From Victivallales bacterium (GTDB taxonomy: Bacteria; Verrucomicrobiota; Lentisphaeria; Victivallales; Victivallaceae): DNA of 6,025 bases. A program made the translations under genes and the position numbers. The stretch's first letter is position 1, and the number at the start of each line of letters is the position of its first letter. A model generated the notes under the pieces. It was given only the letters and a program-made list of their open reading frames with translations, was not told the origin of the DNA and did not search any database. Where the stretch lies: positions 1 to 6,025 of the forward strand of contig DAOWBJ010000120.1 of NCBI GenBank assembly GCA_030634125.1, read 5' to 3'. Below are positions 1 through 5,662 of the stretch, in pieces.

Positions 1-1173
1 AGAGACGGTATTGAGTTGATTGCTTCTGAAAACTTTACGTCCTGCGCGGTTCGCGCCGCTCAAGGCTCTGTTTTAACCAACAAATATGCTGAAGGTTTAC
101 CCGGCAAACGTTATTACAACGGTTGTGAATTTGTTGACCAGGTTGAAACTCTGGCTATTGAACGCGCCTGCGAACTATTCGGAGCGGAAGCCGCCAACGT
201 TCAGCCGCATTCAGGCAGTCAGGCAAATATGGCGGTTTACTTCGCGCTAGTCGAGCCCGGCGATACAGTTCTGGCTATGAGCCTTGACCACGGCGGACAT
301 TTGACTCATGGTCATCCGATGAACTTCAGCGGCATGCTTTACAATATAGTTCCTTACGGCGTTGACCGCGAAACTGAAATGATTGATTACGATGAAGTCG
401 CCCGTCTGGCAAAAGAATGCCAGCCCAAAATGATTTTAGCCGGCGCAAGTGCTTATCCCCGCACAATCGATTTCCCGCGTCTGCGTGAAATCGCTGACAG
501 TGTCGATGCTTACTTGTTTGTAGACATGGCGCACATCGCCGGTCTGGTTGCTTCCGGCGCGCATCCGAGTCCGGTACCATATTCCGACGTTGTTACTACT
601 ACAACACACAAAACTCTGCGCGGGCCGCGTTCAGGTCTGATTCTCTGTAAAGAAGAATTCATTAAGAAAATCAATTCCAAAGTATTCCCCGGACTGCAGG
701 GCGGACCTCTGGAACATGTTATCGCCGCCAAAGCTATCTGCTTCAAAGAAGCAATGAGCGACGATTTCAAAGCTTATCAAAAACAAGTTTGCGTCAATGC
801 TAAAGTCCTGGCTGATGAATTGACCAAACGCGGCTTCAGAATCGTCTCAGGCGGAACTGATAACCACTTGATGCTCGTTGATCTGCGTCCTAAAAACGCT
901 ACCGGCAAAGTCGTTGCCAACGTTCTGGATGAGGCTTTGATTACTGTTAATAAAAATATGATTCCGTTTGATCCTGAAAAACCATTCGTGACCAGCGGTA
1001 TCCGTATTGGTACTCCGGCGGTTACGACTCGCGGCATGAAGGAAGCGGAAATGGCAAAAATAGCCGAATTCATCGAACGCGCTGTAGACGTGAAAGATGA
1101 CGAAGCGGCATTATCGGAATTACGCGAGGAAGTAAAGGTATTCGCCAACAACTTCCCGATGCCGTCTTTCTAA
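1..1173 (+). CDS. glyA: Serine hydroxymethyltransferase, 5'-truncated by the window edge
   Basis: This cytosolic PLP enzyme interconverts serine plus tetrahydrofolate with glycine plus 5,10-methylene-THF, the main source of one-carbon units. The frame is open from base 1 and already encodes RDGIELIASENF. The TTG at 16 is the Leu of the conserved LIASEN motif, so it is not the start. By alignment from memory with E. coli GlyA (Leu32 matches residue 6 here), about 26 N-terminal residues lie upstream. Family signatures in order are NKYAEGLPGKRYY, the PLP/dimer-site run NVQPHSGSQAN, the FVDMAHIAGL stretch, the Schiff-base lysine in TTTTHKTLRG (Lys codon 610-612), FPGLQGGP, SGGTDNH and TSGIRIGTPAVTTRG. 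The 390 visible residues run to a normal C-terminus with no lesion. Composition is clearly GC-richer than the following pair. The stop overlaps the RBS of the next gene, suggesting co-transcription. Confidence 0.97.
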   Translation, partial: RDGIELIASENFTSCAVRAAQGSVLTNKYAEGLPGKRYYNGCEFVDQVETLAIERACELFGAEAANVQPHSGSQANMAVYFALVEPGDTVLAMSLDHGGHLTHGHPMNFSGMLYNIVPYGVDRETEMIDYDEVARLAKECQPKMILAGASAYPRTIDFPRLREIADSVDAYLFVDMAHIAGLVASGAHPSPVPYSDVVTTTTHKTLRGPRSGLILCKEEFIKKINSKVFPGLQGGPLEHVIAAKAICFKEAMSDDFKAYQKQVCVNAKVLADELTKRGFRIVSGGTDNHLMLVDLRPKNATGKVVANVLDEALITVNKNMIPFDPEKPFVTSGIRIGTPAVTTRGMKEAEMAKIAEFIERAVDVKDDEAALSELREEVKVFANNFPMPSF

Positions 1174-1177
1174 GGAG
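1172..1177 (+). promoter_or_regulatory. Shine-Dalgarno site of the ATPase gene
   Basis: AAGGAG shares two bases with the glyA TAA stop and lies six bases before the ATG at 1184. It fixes that ATG as the start and leaves no room for a separate promoter, so the ATPase gene is probably expressed by read-through from glyA. Confidence 0.85.
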
Positions 1178-1183
1178 CAGAAA

Positions 1184-2446
1184 ATGATTACAAGAATTGA
1201 AGCTTTAAACTATCGTTGTTTACAGTATGTTTCTCAAGACGTTAAAAATTTTGAGGTGCTTATTGGCCCAAATGCTAGTGGAAAAACAACATTTCTTGAT
1301 GTTATTGCTTTTTTGGGAACAATGGTTAGAGATGGCTTTGAAGCTGCCCTTGATGAGCGCACCAATAATCATAAAGAATTATTATTCAAAAAAGAAGGTA
1401 GTCACTTCGAATTAGCTATTGAATTAGAAATGCCTCCTGAAATACGAAAACATATCAGTCGCAAAGAATTAACAACGCTTCGATATCAAGTTGCTATTGG
1501 CTATGATGATAATAAAACAACTAATTTTATAATAAAAGAAGAAAAAGTTTTTTTGAAAGAAACTGTGAGTGTTCCGGAAAATGAATTTGATCTTTTCCCA
1601 TATGATATTTGTCCTCCAGATACCATTATGACACGAAAGGGTATTCCTGGCACTCAGAGACTTGTTTCAAAAGAATTACATGGCAATGATAATTTTTCTT
1701 CGGCAAAAGACAGCAAGGCTAACAAAGGCTGGGTGCCATCATTCCGATTTGGGAATTCAAAGTCAGCTCTTGCAAATTTACCAGCTGATGAAGAACGTTT
1801 TCCTGTAAGTACATGGTTGAAAAATTTTCTCATTGATGGTGTTCAGAATTTCATGCTTAACAGTTTAGCATTACGCAAAGCGAGTCCTTTTGCAAAACAA
1901 CGTGGCTTTGAGCTTGATGGTTCAAATTTACCTTGGGTTGTACAACGCTTAAAAGAAGAAGCTCCAGAACGTTTTCAATTATGGATTGAACATTTACAAA
2001 CAGCCTTGCCTGAACTAAAAAATATAAAAACAGTTGAGCGTCCTGATGATAAACACTGCTATTTAGTTTATGAATATTCGCAAGGATTTGAAGTTCCATC
2101 ATGGTGTGCATCGGACGGAACTTTACGTTTGACAGCATTAACATTACCTGCTTACTTGCCCGATTCTACAGGGGTATTTTTAGTTGAAGAACCGGAAAAT
2201 GGTATCCATCCTGATGCAATTGAAACTGTAATAGACTCTTTGTCTTCGGTTTATGGTGGACAAGTATTTCTAGCATCGCATTCCCCCATTGTCCTTAGCA
2301 AAATTTCTCCTGAATCGGTTTTATGTTTTTCAAAAAATAAAACTGGAGCAACGACTATTGTTAGAGGTGATCAACATCCACGTTTGAAAAAATGGCAGGG
2401 TAACATAGACTTTAAAACACTTTTTGCCAACGGAGTATTGGGATAA
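1184..2446 (+). CDS. ABC-like (RecF/OLD/AAA_21-type) AAA ATPase, likely motor/sensor of a two-gene system
   Basis: This 420-residue protein has a complete ABC-type nucleotide-binding head. The Walker A motif GPNASGKT is at residues 28-35 after an N-terminal strand region beginning MITRIEALNYRCL. A signature-like SDGTLRL lies at 310-316. The Walker B strand VFLVEEP is at 331-337, followed by ENGIHP at 338-343 (this EEPE form is usual in OLD/AAA_21 proteins). The switch ASHSP is at 364-368. The roughly 250 residues between A and B are largely helical or insert sequence, and there is no signal peptide or membrane segment. No nuclease domain follows the ATPase, so any effector activity would have to come from a partner. 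The next gene overlaps the stop (TAATG), implying coupled synthesis. The gene is AT-rich compared with glyA and serS. ATPases of this class act in DNA repair, OLD/RloA/AriA-type phage defence or toxin control. The defence role is inferred from the two-gene layout. The ATPase call is near certain; its biological role is not. Confidence 0.93.
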   Translation: MITRIEALNYRCLQYVSQDVKNFEVLIGPNASGKTTFLDVIAFLGTMVRDGFEAALDERTNNHKELLFKKEGSHFELAIELEMPPEIRKHISRKELTTLRYQVAIGYDDNKTTNFIIKEEKVFLKETVSVPENEFDLFPYDICPPDTIMTRKGIPGTQRLVSKELHGNDNFSSAKDSKANKGWVPSFRFGNSKSALANLPADEERFPVSTWLKNFLIDGVQNFMLNSLALRKASPFAKQRGFELDGSNLPWVVQRLKEEAPERFQLWIEHLQTALPELKNIKTVERPDDKHCYLVYEYSQGFEVPSWCASDGTLRLTALTLPAYLPDSTGVFLVEEPENGIHPDAIETVIDSLSSVYGGQVFLASHSPIVLSKISPESVLCFSKNKTGATTIVRGDQHPRLKKWQGNIDFKTLFANGVLG

Positions 2447-3078
2447 TGGAAAAGAAAGATTTATTTGTATTAACCGCAGATATTCGCATGCAAAAAGTAA
2501 TTGAAGTAGCTTTGAAATTACATCATAAAATAGGCATTAGAAATATTGATTATATTGTTGAACGACATCCTCAACATGATAGCGGAAGTTATAGGGATGG
2601 TTGTAATTTTTTAGCATCTCAAAAAGAATCCTTTAATTATGGTTTAATAATTTTTGACTATGAAGGATGTGGAGCTGATACAGCAACTGACTCTAAAACA
2701 CCATTGGAAATAGAAGAAGAATTAAATCATAATTTAGATGAAGTTTGGTTATCAAGAGCCAAGGCGATAGTTATAAATCCTGAACTCGAAAAATTGTTAT
2801 GGAGCACATCTCCTCATTTTAAAGAAATTTTAAGATGGCAAGAAGAACAATCAGGTGAACTTCTTGAATGGCTTACAAATAATAATTTTGATTTGGATGA
2901 TTTACAAAAACCAATACGTCCAAAAGAAGCACTATATGCTATAATGAAAAAAAGTAGATTGCCAAGGTCAACTTCAGTTTATAAACAAATTGTTGAAAAA
3001 GTTTCATTTAGAAGATGTCAGGAACCTGCATTTATTAGGATGATAACATATTTACAGGAATGGTTTCCAGCCAATTAG
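2446..3078 (+). CDS. Small uncharacterised partner of the ATPase, possibly a divergent Toprim-like nuclease
   Basis: This 210-residue soluble protein cannot be assigned to a named family with certainty. Visible features are a hydrophobic N-terminal strand followed by TAD (residues 6-12), a helix, a polar HDSGSYRDGC stretch (44-53), a strongly hydrophobic strand ending in FDYEGCGAD (70-78), an acidic helix with LEIEEEL (87-93), then IVINPELEKLLWSTSPH (108-124). A hydrophobic strand ending in D-x-E/D, with acidic residues on neighbouring loops, is the layout of Toprim/DUF4276/RloB-type proteins. However, the usual EG motif after the first strand is replaced by TAD, so the fold is inferred. I recall unnamed proteins with similar D-x-EGCG and PELE-x-x-W blocks beside ATPases of this type, but could not check. 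The ATG overlaps the ATPase stop by one base and has no strong SD of its own, pointing to translational coupling. It is the most AT-rich gene of the window. Confidence 0.85.
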   Translation: MEKKDLFVLTADIRMQKVIEVALKLHHKIGIRNIDYIVERHPQHDSGSYRDGCNFLASQKESFNYGLIIFDYEGCGADTATDSKTPLEIEEELNHNLDEVWLSRAKAIVINPELEKLLWSTSPHFKEILRWQEEQSGELLEWLTNNNFDLDDLQKPIRPKEALYAIMKKSRLPRSTSVYKQIVEKVSFRRCQEPAFIRMITYLQEWFPAN

Positions 3079-3103
3079 TAAATCATAATTTTAAAAATAT
3101 ATT

Positions 3104-3110
3104 AGGAAGG
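3104..3110 (+). promoter_or_regulatory. Shine-Dalgarno site of serS
   Basis: AGGAAGG lies seven bases before the ATG at 3118 and selects that start, which also gives the standard SerRS beginning MIDIKIIRENPE. The 39-base gap after the preceding stop is AT-rich. A TATATT at 3098-3103 abuts the RBS but would place the transcript start inside it, so it is not called a promoter. Confidence 0.85.
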
Positions 3111-3117
3111 AACACAA

Positions 3118-4377
3118 ATGATTGATATTAAAATCATCAGGGAAAATCCTGAATTAATCAGAAAATCATGCGAACGTCGCGGGGATGATATTGATATTGA
3201 TATTGATGTTATCATTGAACTCGATGTCAAAAACCGTGAGCTGACGCGGGAAGTTGAAAACTTACGCGCGGAACGCAACCGCTTGAGCAAAGAATGCCGT
3301 GATAATCCCGTGGCGCGTGAACAAGTCAAAGAGTTGAAAGAAACATTGGCTCATCTTGAAATTGAGCAGAACGCGACAAGTTCAATTCTCCACGAGAAAA
3401 TGAGCTGGCTGCCGAATCTCCTCGCTGACGATGTGCCGGACGGACATTCTGATGAAGCAAACCTTGAATTACGCAAAGAAGGAACTATTCCGACTTTCGA
3501 TTTCAAAGTCCGCGACCATCAGGAACTCGGTGAAATTCTGGATATAATCGACACCAAACGTGGTGCCAAAGTCGCTCAATCAGGTTTTTATTACTGGAAA
3601 GGCAAAGGCGCGCAACTTTGCAACGCATTGTTTTTCTGGACGCAGAATGAATTGATTAAGCGTGGTTTTACCTCGTTTTTCACTCCCTGCGCGGCTAAAG
3701 AACATACGCTCTATGGTACTGGTTATCTGCCGTTTTTCGCGGATCAGACTTACGCGCTTAAAGATGAAGACTTATCCCTGATCGGGACTTCTGAACAGAC
3801 TCTGGTCGGCTATCACGCTGATGAAGTTCTCAATGCGGATGATTTAGCATTGAAATATTGTTCATTTTCCCCTTGTTTCCGTACAGAAGCGGGCAGTTAC
3901 GGCAAGGCCGGCCGCGGTATTTTCCGTGTGCATCAATTCCACAAAGTAGAACAAATTGTATTCTGCAAACCGGAGGATTCACCAAAATATCACGAAGAAT
4001 GCCTGGCAAATGAAGAACACCTGGCAAGAGAGCTTGGATTGCCTTATCGTGTGGTCAATGTTTGTGTCGGCGACATGGGCGCGCCGGGTTACAAAAAATA
4101 TGATATTGAAGCCTGGTTTGCCGGATTTAATACTTATCGTGAAATTACTTCAAACACCAATTTGACTGATTTCCAAAGCCGTCGCCTGAACATTCGTTAC
4201 AAAGACGAGGACGGCAAAAATCAATTCGTCCATACGATCAGCGCCACAGCGGTAACTGACCGTGTAGCGATAGCGATTATGGAAAATAATCAGCTCGAAG
4301 ACGGAACGGTAATCATCCCTGAGGTATTACGTCCATTATGTGGATTTGACAAGATCGAACCAAAAAGTAAAAAATAA
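3118..4377 (+). CDS. serS: Seryl-tRNA synthetase (class II)
   Basis: This cytosolic enzyme charges tRNA-Ser, and tRNA-Sec if present, with serine in an ATP-dependent reaction. It has 419 residues, normal for bacterial SerRS. The N-terminal antiparallel coiled-coil arm that grips the long variable arm of tRNA-Ser spans about residues 28-105 and is rich in Glu, Lys and Leu. The class II core follows. It contains the serine-recognition TSE motif at 224-226, motif 2 FRTEAGSYG starting at Phe254 with Arg255 and Glu257, and motif 3 with Arg382 and ENNQ at 389-392, before PEVLRP. Motif 3 reads SATAVTDRVAIA rather than the commoner NGTAVASGRTLVA, but it keeps the Arg. The short IDIDID run near residue 25 comes from a DNA repeat. 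Codon use and GC content resemble glyA, not the intervening pair. The gene ends 108 bases before a strong terminator. Confidence 0.97.
   Translation: MIDIKIIRENPELIRKSCERRGDDIDIDIDVIIELDVKNRELTREVENLRAERNRLSKECRDNPVAREQVKELKETLAHLEIEQNATSSILHEKMSWLPNLLADDVPDGHSDEANLELRKEGTIPTFDFKVRDHQELGEILDIIDTKRGAKVAQSGFYYWKGKGAQLCNALFFWTQNELIKRGFTSFFTPCAAKEHTLYGTGYLPFFADQTYALKDEDLSLIGTSEQTLVGYHADEVLNADDLALKYCSFSPCFRTEAGSYGKAGRGIFRVHQFHKVEQIVFCKPEDSPKYHEECLANEEHLARELGLPYRVVNVCVGDMGAPGYKKYDIEAWFAGFNTYREITSNTNLTDFQSRRLNIRYKDEDGKNQFVHTISATAVTDRVAIAIMENNQLEDGTVIIPEVLRPLCGFDKIEPKSKK
3187..3210 (+). repeat. In-frame hexanucleotide tandem repeat in serS
   Basis: Three perfect GATATT units (3187-3204) are followed by a one-base variant, GATGTT. 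They encode alternating Asp-Ile just before the tRNA-binding coiled coil. Most SerRS proteins have a shorter GxDVDxDE-like stretch here, so the repeat seems to add about two residues. Gain or loss of a unit would keep the frame. Confidence 0.85.
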
Positions 4378-4379
4378 AT

Positions 4380-4453
4380 CCGCTTGACCGCGGCCGGTGA
4401 TCCAGCGGGCGGAAGCGCTGGTCGACCATCTCCAATGGTCGAAATTTAAGCGG
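4380..4453 (+). ncRNA. Cloverleaf-like structured element in the serS 3' region (candidate structured RNA or dispersed repeat)
   Basis: Starting three bases after the serS stop, an outer stem (CCGCTTGA at 4380-4387 with TTTAAGCGG at 4446-4453, one G-T pair and one bulged T) can enclose three hairpins. These are ACCG/CGGT at 4387-4398, CCAGCG/CGCTGG at 4402-4421, and a perfect 8-bp TCGACCAT/ATGGTCGA at 4422-4442 with a five-base loop. The first hairpin and the outer stem compete for base 4387. The 74-base length and four arms recall a tRNA, but there is no TTC-type T loop, no regular anticodon loop and no CCA end, so it is not a functional tRNA. It is likely transcribed with serS. It may be a 3'-UTR RNA, a stabilising element or a REP-like repeat. 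The stems are seen directly; any function is inferred. Confidence 0.4.
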
Positions 4454-4461
4454 CTTGCCGC
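4450..4461 (+). other. Alternative GC hairpin competing with the cloverleaf stem
   Basis: GCGG (4450-4453) pairs with CCGC (4458-4461) across the loop CTTG. The left arm is the same GCGG used to close the outer stem at 4380-4387, so the two structures exclude each other. Confidence 0.4.
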
Positions 4462-4485
4462 GCAATTAGACCAAATCATTACTCG

Positions 4486-4523
4486 AATAGCGAGGCTTCA
4501 AAAAAAGCTTCGCTATTTTTTTT
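4486..4523 (+). terminator. Intrinsic terminator of the serS transcript
   Basis: AATAGCGAGGCTT (4486-4498) pairs with AAGCTTCGCTATT (4505-4517) over 13 positions with a single G-T pair and a six-base loop CAAAAA. Eight T follow at 4516-4523. This is a strong Rho-independent terminator on the + strand. It closes the glyA to serS unit and separates it from the next gene. Confidence 0.93.
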
Positions 4524-4552
4524 GAAGATGCGAGCGGGCGAATCACTATAAG
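4522..4552 (+). promoter_or_regulatory. Possible promoter of the NTase-HEPN gene
   Basis: TTGAAG (4522-4527) and TATAAG (4547-4552) are 19 bases apart directly after the serS terminator. Each matches the sigma-70 consensus only in part (4/6 and 5/6) and the spacing is long. It would give a leader of about 175 bases. It is the best-placed candidate because transcription must restart after the terminator. Confidence 0.25.
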
Positions 4553-4735
4553 TAAATCTTTCCCGCATGAGCGCATCCACAAGTTATCAGCATACGATGC
4601 CGTCACGAAGTGATGCGGAGAACATTGCTTCCCATTTAAAACCACTTTCCACAGAAAAAGGATTTGCGAAATCCTTAAATGATGATATTTTGAGAAGTAG
4701 TGGATTATTTATAAACCCTTTACTGATATTTTGGC
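4524..4735. other. Non-coding region between the serS terminator and the NTase-HEPN gene
   Basis: No credible gene is seen. The stretch holds a possible promoter, an interrupted inverted repeat and a hairpin. In the inverted repeat, GATGCG at 4527-4532 pairs with CGCATC at 4572-4577, and inside it GCGGG at 4534-4538 pairs with CCCGC at 4562-4566. The hairpin at 4658-4676 may be enclosed by CCACT at 4642-4646 pairing with AGTGG at 4699-4703. It becomes more AT-rich toward the next gene. Confidence 0.6.
4658..4676. other. Perfect hairpin in the leader of the NTase-HEPN gene
   Basis: AAGGATTT and AAATCCTT form a perfect 8-bp stem around GCG, which could be an operator-like or leader structure. 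Preceding A residues (4655-4657) give a T run on the minus strand after the stem, so it could also be a weak minus-strand terminator. No minus-strand gene needing one is visible. Confidence 0.45.
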
Positions 4736-5605
4736 ATGAAAACATCATTATCATATTTACCCAAAGAGAAAAAAGACGAAATAAAAAAAATCGTCAAAAC
4801 ACTGCTTGAGTTCAAAGAAGTGGAGATGATTATTCTGTTCGGCAGTTACGCGACAGGTAAATATGTACATTCCGACAGGTATGTAGAGGATGGAATTATC
4901 TACGAATACAAATCGGACTATGATCTGTTGATTATTTTAAGCCAAAATAAGCAAGCCGACAACCTTAATTTTGTTTATGGGATTACCGGAATACTAAACG
5001 AATTAAAAACACTCACTCCTATCAGTCCTATATATGAAGGAGCAGGTTTTGTAAACGAACAACTGTCTGACGGCAACTACTTTTTTAATGACATCAAAAA
5101 TGAAGGTATTTTACTGTATACCTCCAAAAGAAAAAAATTAGCCCGGAAAAGAAAATTAAGCATCGAAGAAATAAAAAAACAGGCACAAGACTATTTTGAT
5201 GAATGGTTTGAAAGCGCAAATGAATTTTATATTGATTTTGGAAATGCTTTTAATCGAGAAAGTTATAAAAATGCAGCTTTTTTATTACATCAATCTACCG
5301 AACGTTACTACCATACGCTAACTTTAGTATTTACAGACTACAAACACAAAACTCACAATCTGGAAGAATTGGGGAAAATTGCTTCCACATTGAATCTGGA
5401 ATACAAAAAAATATTCCCCCGAAAAACAGAAATTGAAAAACATCATTTCAGTTTACTGCAAAAAGCATATATCGATTCCCGGTACAAAAAAGGCTACAGA
5501 ATCAGCAGAAAAGAACTTGAGTATCTTTCAAGGCGTGTAGCTAAGCTCCGGGATTTGACCGAAAAAATATGTAAAGCGAAGCTGGAGAGCTTTACAAAAC
5601 AATAA
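4736..5605 (+). CDS. Fused nucleotidyltransferase (MNT type) and HEPN domain protein
   Basis: This 289-residue protein has an N-terminal polymerase-beta-like nucleotidyltransferase domain. LFGSYATG lies at about 34-41 and the metal-binding pair D61-x-D63 in SDYDLLIIL, with an insert (DRYVEDGIIYEYK) between them. The third catalytic acid is not obvious. A linker rich in Lys/Arg (about 131-142) leads to a helical HEPN domain (about 145-285) with HQSTERYYHTL (185-195) and, downstream, THNLEEL and IDSRYKKGY. The classic RNase R-x4-6-H motif is not clear; R229 and H236 fit the spacing but may be chance. Separate MNT and HEPN proteins form toxin-antitoxin pairs in which the MNT adds nucleotides to the HEPN RNase. 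Here both are in one chain, a form I associate with Bacteroidetes, and its substrate is unknown. An in-frame TGA at 4724 makes 4736 the first possible ATG, and no Shine-Dalgarno site precedes it, unlike the ATPase gene and serS. The gene stands alone after a terminator. Confidence 0.9.
   Translation: MKTSLSYLPKEKKDEIKKIVKTLLEFKEVEMIILFGSYATGKYVHSDRYVEDGIIYEYKSDYDLLIILSQNKQADNLNFVYGITGILNELKTLTPISPIYEGAGFVNEQLSDGNYFFNDIKNEGILLYTSKRKKLARKRKLSIEEIKKQAQDYFDEWFESANEFYIDFGNAFNRESYKNAAFLLHQSTERYYHTLTLVFTDYKHKTHNLEELGKIASTLNLEYKKIFPRKTEIEKHHFSLLQKAYIDSRYKKGYRISRKELEYLSRRVAKLRDLTEKICKAKLESFTKQ
5571..5595 (-). terminator. Possible minus-strand terminator inside the 3' end of the NTase-HEPN gene
   Basis: GTAAAGC (5571-5577) and GCTTTAC (5589-5595) form a perfect 7-bp stem with an 11-base loop. 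On the minus strand the stem is followed by ATATTTTTTC. On the + strand it is followed by A-rich sequence, so it cannot terminate the gene it lies in. It may be a coincidence of coding sequence. Confidence 0.3.
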
Positions 5606-5629
5606 AATTACGGCTAAAATTGAAAACAA

Positions 5630-5662
5630 CCAGCGGCTCGACGGAGTCTCGCCCTCCAGTCA
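5630..5662. repeat. GC-rich island, candidate dispersed repeat unit
   Basis: A sharply bounded GC-rich block (CCAGCGGCTCGACGGAG onward to CCCTCCAGTC) sits in AT-rich surroundings. GGAG (5643-5646) can pair with CTCC (5654-5657). The pattern resembles short dispersed GC-rich repeats I associate with PVC-group genomes, but only one copy is present here, so the repeat call rests on memory and composition. Confidence 0.3.

Noticed and set aside
16..18. TTG as the glyA start codon
   Set aside because: It is the Leu of the conserved LIASEN motif and the frame is open to base 1, so the true start is upstream of the window.
326..1151. Minus-strand frames opposite glyA (326-580, 510-770, 777-1151)
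   Set aside because: They mirror the strongly conserved glyA coding sequence, have odd Ser/Arg/Cys-rich composition and lack start signals.
1857..2144. Minus-strand frame opposite the ATPase gene
   Set aside because: Shadow of a clearly coding + strand frame; no motif and no start signal.
3075..3103. Internal promoter for serS (TTAGTA-17-TATATT)
   Set aside because: The transcript would start inside the Shine-Dalgarno site, and the -35 is a poor match. Read-through from glyA explains expression better.
3102..4165. Other-frame ORFs within serS (3102-3329 -, 3830-4027 -, 3956-4165 +)
   Set aside because: All are shadows of the SerRS frame, which has every class II motif intact.
4380..4453. 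tRNA gene after serS
   Set aside because: A cloverleaf can be drawn, but the T loop is TCTCCAA rather than TTCRANY, the anticodon loop has eight bases without T33, and the acceptor end is not followed by a discriminator and CCA.
4567..4809. 80-codon + strand frame before and overlapping the NTase-HEPN start
   Set aside because: No RBS, a low-complexity Ile/Arg/Asn-rich end produced by reading the NTase-HEPN gene in another frame, a 74-base overlap with that gene, and no recognisable motif.
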